Assembly: GCA_044227665.1 (NCBI GenBank)
Contig: JBGAWK010000040.1
Coordinates: 1-22,701, forward strand
Source: JBGAWK01 sp044227665
GTDB lineage: Bacteria; Bacteroidota; Bacteroidia; Chitinophagales; JADIYW01
DNA: 22,701 bases
Reading direction: 5' to 3'
Shown: piece after piece, positions 9,801 to 16,417 of the stretch
How positions within the stretch are numbered: position 1 is the stretch's first letter
Layout: every line of letters begins with the position of its first letter
Notes under the pieces: generated by a model
The model's database searches: none
What the model saw: the letters and a program-made list of their open reading frames with translations, nothing else
Told to the model about the DNA's origin: nothing
Translations under genes and position numbers: made by a program

Positions 9801-10700
9801 AGTTCTGGAAGTATTCTTCTACAGACAGAATCTATCAATGATGATATTATTTGGTATATTAATGGTACTGTTATTCCTAATATCAAGACGAATGAATATA
9901 CTGCGATACGGCAAGGAGCATATTCCGTAAGTGCTGCAAATAATGCGGGGTGTAGAGATACTTCAAATTTCATCTTGGTTACCGTAGATCAAGATTTTGT
10001 ATTGGACTTAGGAGGCGATAAGCATATATGTGAAAATGAAATTCTCACCCTTAATTCTACAATTACAGATGCTGACTCATATCTATGGAGTTCTGGTGCT
10101 ACTACGCCATCTATTGACGTAATAAATGAAGAAGGAACTTATACAGTCACTGTTACTAGAGGCAAGTGTGAGCATACGGATACCATAGAAATAGTATTAG
10201 ATAGCCTTCCAGTTTGGGATTTAGGTGAAGATAAAATATTATGCATAGAAGAAAAAAACTATAAACTTACAGGACCTACTGATGATTTTATAGAATTCTT
10301 TTGGGAGAATGGCACTCAAACAAATCCAAGACCTATAACAAGTGCTGGGGAGTATGTCATCATCCTCAATAACAAATGTGGCACTACCTATGATACTATA
10401 AATGTGACTACGGATACTTGTAAATGTTATGTTTTTGTTCCCAATGCTTTCACTCCAAATGGAGATAAAATTAATAGTTATTTTCAAGTAGAATCAATAT
10501 GTGATGCACCGGTGACCATTAATATTTATAACCGTTGGGGACAGTTGATATATTCTGGTACGGATACAGACTTGGGATGGGATGGTACATTCCATGGAGA
10601 AATACAACCACAGGATACCTATATTTATATAGCCGAATATTATGATAAATACTTCGGTAAAAATATTGTGCTTAAAGGTTCTCTGATACTAATCAGATAG
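6846..10700 (+). CDS. Secreted CUB and PKD/Ig-repeat protein with T9SS type B sorting domain
   Basis: A 1284-residue surface or secreted protein. Residues 1-23 form a signal peptide ending LFGQ. A CUB-like domain follows (about 50-155), with the typical YIHNGPS and LTLHFVAN strands. A less clear region leads to an Ig-like domain (about 318-398). From residue 400 to about 892 run six similar PKD/Ig-like repeats of roughly 82 residues (pattern AGxDxxLTC, YxWSG, GTYTLxVT, NGC), then four more divergent ones. The last ~90 residues are the gliding-motility-associated C-terminal domain, with VPNAFTPNGD, INIYNRWGQLIY, GWDGT and YIYIAEY. This directs T9SS export and outer-surface attachment or release. 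No catalytic motif is seen, so an adhesin or matrix role is inferred. Confidence 0.9.
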   Translation: MVYRFKYLTSLCVLFLSTNLFGQKYFMDQLDGQTIITDRGVITTKESSACTYTNPVGQQKPTYCDNDDYTVTFYSGSPTEQLYLNVNILNFITEAGKDIMYIHNGPSTASPLLAALSGRPGTLSFVSTGGYLTLHFVANSSNHDFFGAKILLGSEPKPCNNNPVPADNCLSAPTICTYTEYCGISSGYYSIDHKAELIASGFNFEGSQTIENNSWIKFIASASVAKFEIKVYQCDRPGLGMDGGIFSTSDCNTFDLVSNSVSQSNSDPVDPGPPLNGSAIMTLTTNQPLTIGQTYYLMLDGFGGSICNYTIKPISGLNAINLSATKLTPCKEEQITLSVNNYFAGSTFKWYKNGNYGTVLGTSPNLNVSLTDTTVFECEIKQPYAECPNLLMPITINVDPGPKVGAGADTTLNCNFSTITLKGVSTTGGGGLNYVWTLPNGTSSAGNNLSEVNAAGTYILTITQSSSGCSNKDTVVVKENKTLPVAKAGIDTAITCNNPTLRLDGSASTPMGVTYLWSGPAITNANKAQSNPLINQVGTYTLEVKNPINGCTATDDVVVKDRTTKPTANAGKDTTLTCLRTSLQLKGTSDLSSNVGYTWSTGSGGIVSGGTTANPTVNKQGNYTLVVTNTLTGCSSTADAVNVSLNNTKPDAQAGGAKTLTCKDLTVTLDGSSSTSNVSFLWAGPSGASIVNPNTATPIVNKIGTYTLTVTDKGNGCTSTSLVTVTEDKSTPTALAGTDQVITCTKTFVDLNGNSNPASGVSYGWSGPGITGTFVGQNLTNVTRTGTFTLKVTKDANGCSASDAVIVTKDVTPPSANAGAAKTLTCTITQVSLAGLGTTGASYSWSGSGIVSGDNTLSPTVNAPGTYTLTVTNNTNGCVSTSSTLVTENKTPPTVTITNNKDAFCPGDFVTITATPGYTGYQWFKDGAAIGSSGQNTLKAYEAGTYHVSVVSTSNGCVGESNKKIISASPQPVVTLSSQDEPTICSSGSILLQTESINDDIIWYINGTVIPNIKTNEYTAIRQGAYSVSAANNAGCRDTSNFILVTVDQDFVLDLGGDKHICENEILTLNSTITDADSYLWSSGATTPSIDVINEEGTYTVTVTRGKCEHTDTIEIVLDSLPVWDLGEDKILCIEEKNYKLTGPTDDFIEFFWENGTQTNPRPITSAGEYVIILNNKCGTTYDTINVTTDTCKCYVFVPNAFTPNGDKINSYFQVESICDAPVTINIYNRWGQLIYSGTDTDLGWDGTFHGEIQPQDTYIYIAEYYDKYFGKNIVLKGSLILIR
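8044..9522 (+). repeat. Six tandem PKD/Ig-like repeat units (about 246 bp each)
   Basis: Six consecutive ~82-residue units begin at or near a Pro followed by AG and a Cys (for example ANAGKDTTLTC). Each ends in NGC/SGC plus a short V-rich strand and a charged linker (KENKT, KDRTT, TEDKS, TKDVT). The two cysteines per unit are conserved, suggesting one disulfide per domain. DNA identity between units is low, so they are old duplications rather than recent copies. Confidence 0.8.
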
Positions 10701-10714
10701 TTTCTATCAAGACT

Positions 10715-11581
10715 TTGGATTTTTTACTGCCTACTCTCCTGCAAGAAATAAAGGAGGATTTATGGGTGGATAAAGAAATACGTATTTTCGTAAAACGTGA
10801 TGACCTTATTCATCCAGATATCTCTGGGAATAAGTGGAGAAAATTGAAATATATTATTGAAGACATTCTAAGTGCAGGGTATAAGAAGGTCATAAGCTTT
10901 GGAGGCGCATATTCCAATCATCTACGTGCACTTGCTGCTGTGTGCGCTCATTATGACTTAGCTCTTACCTGTATAATTAGAGGGGATGAAGCCGACAATG
11001 AAAATCTACAGTTTTTGAAGTCTCATGGTGCTCATCTGATATTTGTAGATAGAACACTTTACAAAAATATTACACAAGAAAGAGCATATCATTTACTCAG
11101 GAATTATTATGATGCATCCACACACTTTATCATCCCCGAAGGTGGCAATCACACACAGGCATGGAAGGGCTGTAGAGAAATTGTACATGAGATAGCTATT
11201 GACTTTCAATATATTATTACTTCGGTAGGCACAGGAGCCACCATGACAGGATTAGCACAAGCTATAAATGATACACAAGCCATCATAGGAATTGCAGCAT
11301 TAAAAGGAGAGGATAGGATGACGGAATATATACAACTACATACTAAAAATCATTTCACTATTGATTTTCGGTATCATTTCGGAGGTTATGCCAGGACTAC
11401 GCCTGAATTAATAACATTTATCCAAAACTTCCAGCACAATCATGGTATAGCATTAGATTATGTATATACCGGCAAAATGTTTTATGGACTCTATGATAAG
11501 ATTAAGAAAGGTGAGATAGAGGATGGTTCTACCATAATTGCCTTACATACAGGAGGTGTCGCTAATGCTGCTGTCGAATAG
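10715..11581 (+). CDS. PLP-dependent ACC deaminase/D-cysteine desulfhydrase family enzyme
   Basis: A 288-residue fold-type II PLP enzyme. SGNKWRKL places the PLP-binding Lys at residue 40 as numbered from the TTG start, matching the GGNKTRKLE motif of the family. FGGAYSNHLRA follows and supplies the substrate/PLP contact region. SVGTGATMTGL fits the phosphate-binding glycine loop. These enzymes deaminate 1-aminocyclopropane-1-carboxylate or release H2S from D-cysteine, and sequence alone does not separate the two here. The only reasonable start is TTG at 10715; no ATG is near and the frame runs back into the preceding gene. It lies 14 bases after that gene's stop. Its end overlaps the convergent desaturase by 20 bases. 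Confidence 0.85.
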   Translation: MDFLLPTLLQEIKEDLWVDKEIRIFVKRDDLIHPDISGNKWRKLKYIIEDILSAGYKKVISFGGAYSNHLRALAAVCAHYDLALTCIIRGDEADNENLQFLKSHGAHLIFVDRTLYKNITQERAYHLLRNYYDASTHFIIPEGGNHTQAWKGCREIVHEIAIDFQYIITSVGTGATMTGLAQAINDTQAIIGIAALKGEDRMTEYIQLHTKNHFTIDFRYHFGGYARTTPELITFIQNFQHNHGIALDYVYTGKMFYGLYDKIKKGEIEDGSTIIALHTGGVANAAVE

Positions 11582-12560
11582 CCAGCCTGATTATTCTTCT
11601 GTAGTTTTTTTCTAACAAGCCTTTTTCAAAATAGCCTCTATCTTTGAGTAATTTATGCATCTGGGGGTTATGATAGCATGGAGCCGCTATCAAAAGGTGA
11701 TGTTCTGTGTGGTAATTTACATGTAAGGGGGCAAATAAGAGCTTTTCTAAGAAATTGGCATACGTAGTTCTACTAGAGGTATATGGATTGCTACTATCGG
11801 GAACCACACTATGCTCAGCAATAGAGCGAACTCGTAAACAGAAATTATACGTAGTAAAAAATGCACCCCACCACAGTAAATATATTAGGGGACGATGGAG
11901 GAGTAAAAAAATAGAAAAAAATAAAATATGAAAAAAAATAGGACCACTTAAATTTTGAACTGCATTTCCTATCACTTCCACATAATTTTTAGGAGTGCGC
12001 TTAATAATTTTATTACCTAAATTGTATTCCAAAAATCCCAAATGCATCATAATAACACCTAGGAATCCCTTAATTCCAGTAGCCCCCAATAAGTCTCTCA
12101 TAAACTTACGTAACATGCTTGCCTTCGTGGTAGGATAGCCTAAGGTTAGATTTCGGTCTGGGTCTTCATCTGTACCTGTGGCTATGTGGTGTTGTAAATG
12201 ATAGGGGCGATATTGCCGTACATTATGAAGCATAGGATAGGCACCGAGCCAGTTGCCAATAATATCGTTTAATTTTTTAGTCTTAAATAAGGAATAATGA
12301 GAGGTGTCATGCATGATGATAGCACATCCCAGTTGTTTGCCCCCAATAATCCATAACGCTATAATTATGGTAAAAATATTTGAGTAGAAATATACCATTG
12401 CAAATGCTGTAATTATCCAAAACCATACAGAAAAAATCTCAATAACAGCTTTCCAATCTGATTTTACATGGAAGCCCTTTATCTCTTCTTTGGTAAAATA
12501 AGTATGTACAATCTCTTTGTAGGCTATGCTTTTATTGTTTTCTTTTGCAATTACATGCAT
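11562..12560 (-). CDS. Membrane fatty acid desaturase family protein
   Basis: A 332-residue integral membrane di-iron protein. Three histidine boxes are present in order: HDTSH (residues 84-88), HLQHH (121-125) and HTEHH (284-288). An extra AEH at 249-250 is often part of this family. Hydrophobic spans lie near residues 40-80, 165-175 and 205-240. Members introduce double bonds or hydroxyl groups into acyl chains, sphingolipids or carotenoids, and the exact substrate cannot be read here. The Met at 12560 is preceded by TAATTTCG four bases upstream. The gene is co-oriented with the glycosyltransferase, separated by 35 bases. Its last 20 bases overlap the PLP enzyme gene tail-to-tail. Confidence 0.88.
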   Translation of the reverse strand: MHVIAKENNKSIAYKEIVHTYFTKEEIKGFHVKSDWKAVIEIFSVWFWIITAFAMVYFYSNIFTIIIALWIIGGKQLGCAIIMHDTSHYSLFKTKKLNDIIGNWLGAYPMLHNVRQYRPYHLQHHIATGTDEDPDRNLTLGYPTTKASMLRKFMRDLLGATGIKGFLGVIMMHLGFLEYNLGNKIIKRTPKNYVEVIGNAVQNLSGPIFFHILFFSIFLLLHRPLIYLLWWGAFFTTYNFCLRVRSIAEHSVVPDSSNPYTSSRTTYANFLEKLLFAPLHVNYHTEHHLLIAAPCYHNPQMHKLLKDRGYFEKGLLEKNYRRIIRLAIRQQH

Positions 12561-12564
12561 GATG

Positions 12565-12595
12565 CGAAATTATTATTTATCTTTTACCTCATAAA
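12565..12595 (-). promoter_or_regulatory. Candidate promoter for the desaturase
   Basis: On the minus strand TTTA (12592-12595), 19 bases, then TAATTTCG (12565-12572). This is one mismatch from TTTG and one from TAnnTTTG. The box ends four bases before the ATG, the same spacing seen at folK, queG and the glycosyltransferase. Confidence 0.3.
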
Positions 12596-13330
12596 TTATA
12601 TCGTAGGTTTGTTGCTTTTTAGGCGTTCCAAAAAGTAATAGAGAAGCGTCTTGTTGGCATTCTTGATGGCAGACTGTGATACGCGTGGTGACGGTGCTTT
12701 GTAGTGTATGGGTACTTCAAAAATCCGGCGATGGCGAAGCAGATAGCGAAGTTCTGTCTGATAAAAATGTGCCGTAGATTTTAGTTTGTAATCAAGTATT
12801 GCGCCCACCACATTTCTATGGAAACCCTGATATCCAGAAGTCATATCGAAGAGGTGTGTGCCTAAGAGTGCGTTAGCTAATACAGTACCTGTCTTGGAGA
12901 GCATACGGCGCTTGAAGGGCGAGTCGCCCATAGAGCCGCCATTGATAAATCTGCTGCCAAAGGCACATTCATTGCCTTCGTTCAATACTCTGAGGAACAT
13001 AGGTATAGCTCTAGGGTCGTGCGACATGCCAGCATCCATTTCTATAATCAGCTCATGACCATTATTGTAGGCTTCACGGAAGCCACGAAGGTAGGCATCT
13101 ACTACACTACGGTTTTCCGGTGCCCATACTACTGCAAACCTAGGGTCTTGCATCTCCAGCTCCCTAGCCAAATCTAGCGTCTTGTCTTTGGATACGTTGT
13201 CAATGATAAAATATATCTTTCCTGTACCTACTACATTCAATACTTGTGTAAGCAAATCTACGAAAGGGTGAAAGTCCTCTTCTTCATTGGCCATAGGGAT
13301 TACTGCCGCCCAGTCTCTATACAAATACAT
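12596..13330 (-). CDS. Family 2 glycosyltransferase
   Basis: A 244-residue cytosolic or peripheral GT-A fold enzyme. The N-terminal strand WAAVIPMANEE is the usual nucleotide-sugar entry motif of GT2. DNVSKDKT (44-51) matches the DDGSxDxT position, and EMDAGMSHDP (97-106) matches the DxD-like metal site seen in dolichol-phosphate-mannose-synthase-like enzymes. GSRF and SGYQGFHR follow as expected. No C-terminal membrane anchor is present. It probably transfers a sugar to a lipid carrier or envelope glycan; donor and acceptor are unknown. A perfect TATATTTG box ends four bases before the ATG. The desaturase gene follows downstream. Confidence 0.87.
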   Translation of the reverse strand: MYLYRDWAAVIPMANEEEDFHPFVDLLTQVLNVVGTGKIYFIIDNVSKDKTLDLARELEMQDPRFAVVWAPENRSVVDAYLRGFREAYNNGHELIIEMDAGMSHDPRAIPMFLRVLNEGNECAFGSRFINGGSMGDSPFKRRMLSKTGTVLANALLGTHLFDMTSGYQGFHRNVVGAILDYKLKSTAHFYQTELRYLLRHRRIFEVPIHYKAPSPRVSQSAIKNANKTLLYYFLERLKSNKPTI

Positions 13331-13334
13331 AACG

Positions 13335-13342
13335 CAAATATA
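13335..13342 (-). promoter_or_regulatory. Candidate -7 box (TATATTTG) for the glycosyltransferase
   Basis: The minus-strand sequence TATATTTG matches TAnnTTTG at all fixed positions and is followed by CGTT and then the ATG. No TTG is visible 17-23 bases upstream, so the -33 element is missing or degenerate. Confidence 0.4.
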
Positions 13343-13388
13343 GTCGAAAAACTGCGTTGGAATGTTGTATGCGTTTTTTTATAACATA

Positions 13389-13847
13389 TCACAATAATTT
13401 TATATCGTCTAAAAAGCCTTGAGGGCTTTTGAGTAGTATAGGATGCAAAAAGCTAGGGCTGGTTTCCTGTAAAGGGATAAGGACAAATTCACGGAGATGC
13501 ATAAGGGGGTGGGGGATAGTAAGGTTTTGTGACCGTATAATATTATCTTCAAAAAATATAATATCCAAATCTAGTTTTCTTGGCAGCATGAGCCCCTTTC
13601 CACTGCGGTGAAAGAGCTTCTCTATTCTCTTCAATTTTCTCAACAATGCAAATGGGCCTAGATGTGTTCTTACAACTATCATTTGGTTGAAATAATATCG
13701 TTGGTGAGTTTTCCCCCACGGCGGAGAGCGATGTAATGACGATGTTTTCACTACAGTACCTATTATAGAAATATATTGTAGCGATTGCTTAAAAATTTTA
13801 GCCGTATCGCCAATATTGCCTCCAAGTAGTATGTGGTAGTAATGCAC
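13389..13847 (-). CDS. folK: 2-amino-4-hydroxy-6-hydroxymethyldihydropteridine pyrophosphokinase
   Basis: A 152-residue cytosolic enzyme that transfers pyrophosphate from ATP to the pterin alcohol in folate synthesis. Family marks are the N-terminal LLGGNIGD, the SSLHRSPPWG strand, and the signature LPRKLDLDI, with metal-binding Asp93 and Asp95 (Asp95 and Asp97 in E. coli). IPHPLMHLREFVLIPLQE follows as expected. The start is GTG at 13847: an in-frame TGA lies two codons upstream, so no other start is possible there. It is divergent from sppA across 49 bases. A well-formed promoter ends four bases before the GTG. Confidence 0.93.
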   Translation of the reverse strand: MHYYHILLGGNIGDTAKIFKQSLQYISIIGTVVKTSSLHRSPPWGKTHQRYYFNQMIVVRTHLGPFALLRKLKRIEKLFHRSGKGLMLPRKLDLDIIFFEDNIIRSQNLTIPHPLMHLREFVLIPLQETSPSFLHPILLKSPQGFLDDIKLL

Positions 13848-13851
13848 CGTT

Positions 13852-13884
13852 CAAAATTATTGACTATTATCATATCTTCGCAAA
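13852..13884 (-). promoter_or_regulatory. folK promoter: TTTG-N21-TAATTTTG
   Basis: On the minus strand, TTTG (13881-13884), 21 bases, then TAATTTTG (13852-13859). Both elements match the Bacteroidota consensus exactly and the spacing is within the known range. The box ends four bases before the GTG start, so initiation is predicted at or next to the start codon. This is the best promoter match in the window. Confidence 0.6.
13873..13880 (+). promoter_or_regulatory. Candidate -7 box (TATCTTCG) for sppA
   Basis: TATCTTCG has one mismatch to TAnnTTTG and lies 16 bases before the sppA ATG. The 49-base gap therefore holds opposing, overlapping promoters: this box falls in the spacer of the folK promoter. 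The -33 match (TTC, 20 bases upstream) is poor. Confidence 0.28.
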
Positions 13885-13896
13885 AAAAAATATACA

Positions 13897-15651
13897 ATGA
13901 AGTTTTTCAAAACAGTATTTGCAGTCATAATAGGCATCTTTATTTTTAATATCCTTGTCATATTTGTCGTATTTCCATTAATAGGAAGTCTGGGGAAAGA
14001 AAAAGAAATAGCAGTAAAATCTAATGCAATATTATATCTGAAATTAGAAGGAGATGTAGCAGAAATAGCCAATGATGTACCTATAGAGATGCCTGTAGAT
14101 ATTCCTATATCGCAGACCGAGCCTAAGATAGGTCTGCAAAAACTGATAGCCGTAATCAATAAGGCAGCAGATGACAAAAATATCAAAGGTTTGGTCTTGC
14201 ATACCGATAATATGAGTGCCAGTACATCATCTGTGATGCAAATAGCCAAAGCATTAGAGAATTTTAAGTCTAAAAATAAATTGCTGTACTCCTACGCCAG
14301 CAGCCTGAAAGAAAATAATTGGCTGCTGAACAGATTGTGTAATAAGGCATATCTAAACCCTGTGGGAGGGGTAGAATTCAATGGCTATGGCATGGAGCTT
14401 ACGTATTTTACGGGGCTATTGGAAAAATTGGGCATTCAGCCCGAGATTTTCTATGCAGGAAATTTTAAGAGCGCAACGGAAGCCTACCGGCTAAAGGCTA
14501 TGAGTGACGAAAATAGGTTGCAACTCAATGAATTACTGGCAGATATTTATGGTAATTATATTCATGCTTTCAGCAAATATTCCAGAATTCCCAAAGATAG
14601 CCTCATCAGTATTGCCAATACTTTTTCTGTAGCAGAACCTGAGGACGCGCTGAAATACAAAATGGTAGATGCGCTAAAGTATGAAGATGAACTTTGGGAT
14701 GAAATAAAAGCAAAATTGGGATACAAGAAAAGCGATAAATTAAATATAGAAACCTATAGAAATTATGTCACTACTCTTCCTAAGCCCAAGTCAGGGTCTA
14801 ATATCATAGCAGTGCTTACCGCTGAAGGCACTATCGTGGACGGCAAAGGCGAAGAAGGCACAATAGCAGAAAAAGAGTATGTGCAACTCCTCAAAAACAT
14901 AAAAGATAACAAGGATGTCAAAGCCTTGGTATTACGTATAAATTCTCCTGGAGGATCTGCCTACACCTCAGAGCAAATATGGTATCAACTGCAAGAAATC
15001 AAGAAGCGTATTCCCATAGTTGTATCCATGGGAGATTTGGCGGCATCCGGAGGATATTATATTGCCACTCCTGCCAATAAGATTTTTGCTAATGCCAATA
15101 CTATCACAGGGTCTATAGGTGCTTTTGGGATGATGTTTAATGTGGAGAATGCTGCCAATCAGAAGCTCGGTATCACCTTTGACAGAGTAGGTACTGGTCC
15201 CTATGCAGATTTTGGGACACCTACAAGAGCATGGACGGATAAAGAAAAAGAAGTGATGAATGCTTCAATAAATCAAGTATATACACTATTCAAATCTAGG
15301 GTGAGTAAAGGCAGGAATCTTACTATGGAGCAAGTGGAAGCTTTGGCGCAAGGAAGAATATGGAGTGGTCAGGATGCTAAATCACTACATCTCGTAGATG
15401 AACTTGGCGACTTGCAAGATGCTGTAAACGAAGCTAAGAAACTGGCAAAATTGACATCGCCAAATATTGTAAACTATCCAGAAGAAAAATCTTTCTTCGA
15501 CAAATTTGTAGTATCATTATCACAGAACGAAGAAACAGAGGTGCTGAAAAAAGTATTGAGGACTAATTATTTTTTACTTAAAAATATAAAAAACATGAAA
15601 AATCAGTCTATGATACAAACGTTGATGCCTTACAGTGTGTCGGTATATTAA
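13897..15651 (+). CDS. sppA: Signal peptide peptidase SppA, 67-kDa type
   Basis: A 584-residue membrane-bound serine protease that degrades signal peptides left after secretion. One N-terminal transmembrane segment (about residues 8-28) anchors it facing the periplasm. It has the double-length architecture of E. coli SppA, with two S49 half-domains. The general base is Lys191 (GNFKSA, in the first half) and the nucleophile is Ser384 (LAASGGYY, in the second), equivalent to Lys209 and Ser409 in E. coli. NSPGGSAYTSE and the NTITGSIG segment are also conserved. The start ATG at 13897 is followed directly by a typical MKFFKT n-region. Its TAA abuts the rsmI stop with no base between. Confidence 0.95.
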   Translation: MKFFKTVFAVIIGIFIFNILVIFVVFPLIGSLGKEKEIAVKSNAILYLKLEGDVAEIANDVPIEMPVDIPISQTEPKIGLQKLIAVINKAADDKNIKGLVLHTDNMSASTSSVMQIAKALENFKSKNKLLYSYASSLKENNWLLNRLCNKAYLNPVGGVEFNGYGMELTYFTGLLEKLGIQPEIFYAGNFKSATEAYRLKAMSDENRLQLNELLADIYGNYIHAFSKYSRIPKDSLISIANTFSVAEPEDALKYKMVDALKYEDELWDEIKAKLGYKKSDKLNIETYRNYVTTLPKPKSGSNIIAVLTAEGTIVDGKGEEGTIAEKEYVQLLKNIKDNKDVKALVLRINSPGGSAYTSEQIWYQLQEIKKRIPIVVSMGDLAASGGYYIATPANKIFANANTITGSIGAFGMMFNVENAANQKLGITFDRVGTGPYADFGTPTRAWTDKEKEVMNASINQVYTLFKSRVSKGRNLTMEQVEALAQGRIWSGQDAKSLHLVDELGDLQDAVNEAKKLAKLTSPNIVNYPEEKSFFDKFVVSLSQNEETEVLKKVLRTNYFLLKNIKNMKNQSMIQTLMPYSVSVY

Positions 15652-16332
15652 TCAATGGATTGATTTTATTACGACTACAATTTCTCCTTTAGGAGGATGT
15701 GCGATAAAATAGCTAAGCAATGACGAGACTGTACCACGATGGTAGGTTTCATATATCTTACTAATTTCTCTTACTACGCATATTTCTCTTTCTCCAAAGT
15801 CTAGGCTTGCCGCCTGCTCTAGAAACTTAATAATGCGATGTGGCGACTCATAGCATACACAGGTACATATATGATTGAATAGTGTATTTATTTTGGTGAT
15901 TCTGCCTTTCTGTTGTGGTACGAAACCCTCAAAAACAAACTGGTGCATGGAAAATCCTGCACCTACCAATGCCGGTACAAAGGCGGTAGCTCCCGGCAAT
16001 ACCTCTATAGCTATATCATAATCTATACAACGCCTTACAAGTAGATAACCGGGATCGGAAATAGCTGGGGTGCCAGCATCACTAATTAGGGCTAAGATTT
16101 TGCCGCTTTTTAGTTCTTCTATAAAATATTCCACTACCTTATGTTCATTATTTTGGTGATACGACTGTATTGGAGTGTGAATATCTAAGTGCTTTAACAA
16201 AATATGAGCAGTTCTGGTATCTTCTGCCAAAACTTTATCGCATTGTGCCAAAACATCTATGGCTCTTAGCGTTATATCTTTTAAATTTCCTATAGGCGTA
16301 GGGACTATATATAACTTGCCGCTGTTGTTCAT
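15652..16332 (-). CDS. rsmI: 16S rRNA (cytidine1402-2'-O)-methyltransferase RsmI
   Basis: A 226-residue SAM-dependent enzyme of the tetrapyrrole-methylase fold that methylates the 2'-OH of C1402 at the ribosomal P site. Motifs in order are VPTPIGNLKDITLRA, AEDTRTA, LISDAGTPAISDPG (SAM site), LPGATAFVPALV and YESPHRI. It is shorter than E. coli RsmI (about 286 residues) because the C-terminal extension is missing. The ATG at 16332 fits the family N-terminus. A CATATTTG sequence (one mismatch to TAnnTTTG) lies about 30 bases upstream. It converges on sppA with adjoining stop codons. Confidence 0.95.
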   Translation of the reverse strand: MNNSGKLYIVPTPIGNLKDITLRAIDVLAQCDKVLAEDTRTAHILLKHLDIHTPIQSYHQNNEHKVVEYFIEELKSGKILALISDAGTPAISDPGYLLVRRCIDYDIAIEVLPGATAFVPALVGAGFSMHQFVFEGFVPQQKGRITKINTLFNHICTCVCYESPHRIIKFLEQAASLDFGEREICVVREISKIYETYHRGTVSSLLSYFIAHPPKGEIVVVIKSIH

Positions 16333-16394
16333 AATTTAGAAAATTTGGTGTATAAGTTTAGGCAAATATGGCAAGTTTAAGGCGATAATAGCGG

Positions 16395-16402
16395 TAATTT
16401 TG
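16395..16402 (+). promoter_or_regulatory. Candidate -7 box (TAATTTTG) for the 16418 gene
   Basis: TAATTTTG matches TAnnTTTG at all fixed positions and ends 15 bases before the ATG at 16418. An A-rich leader (GAAAAAAATATAAAT) follows. No TTG sits at the expected distance upstream; a TTTA is 15 bases away. Confidence 0.4.
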
Positions 16403-16417
16403 GAAAAAAATATAAAT

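Noticed and set aside
7941..9973. Several long minus-strand open frames opposite the repeat region of the CUB/PKD protein
   Set aside because: They follow from the biased codons of the Thr/Ser/Gly-rich repeats on the plus strand, lack recognisable motifs, and overlap a clearly coding gene.
10682..10709. Two small palindromes (CTGAT/ATCAG and GATAG/CTATC) between the surface protein and the PLP enzyme
   Set aside because: Five-base stems without a T tract are expected by chance; the first lies within coding sequence.
16400..16417. TTG at 16400 as the start of the fibronectin-module protein
   Set aside because: The ATG at 16418 is followed immediately by a textbook signal peptide (MKKIFLLLF), and the TTG lies inside the candidate -7 box.
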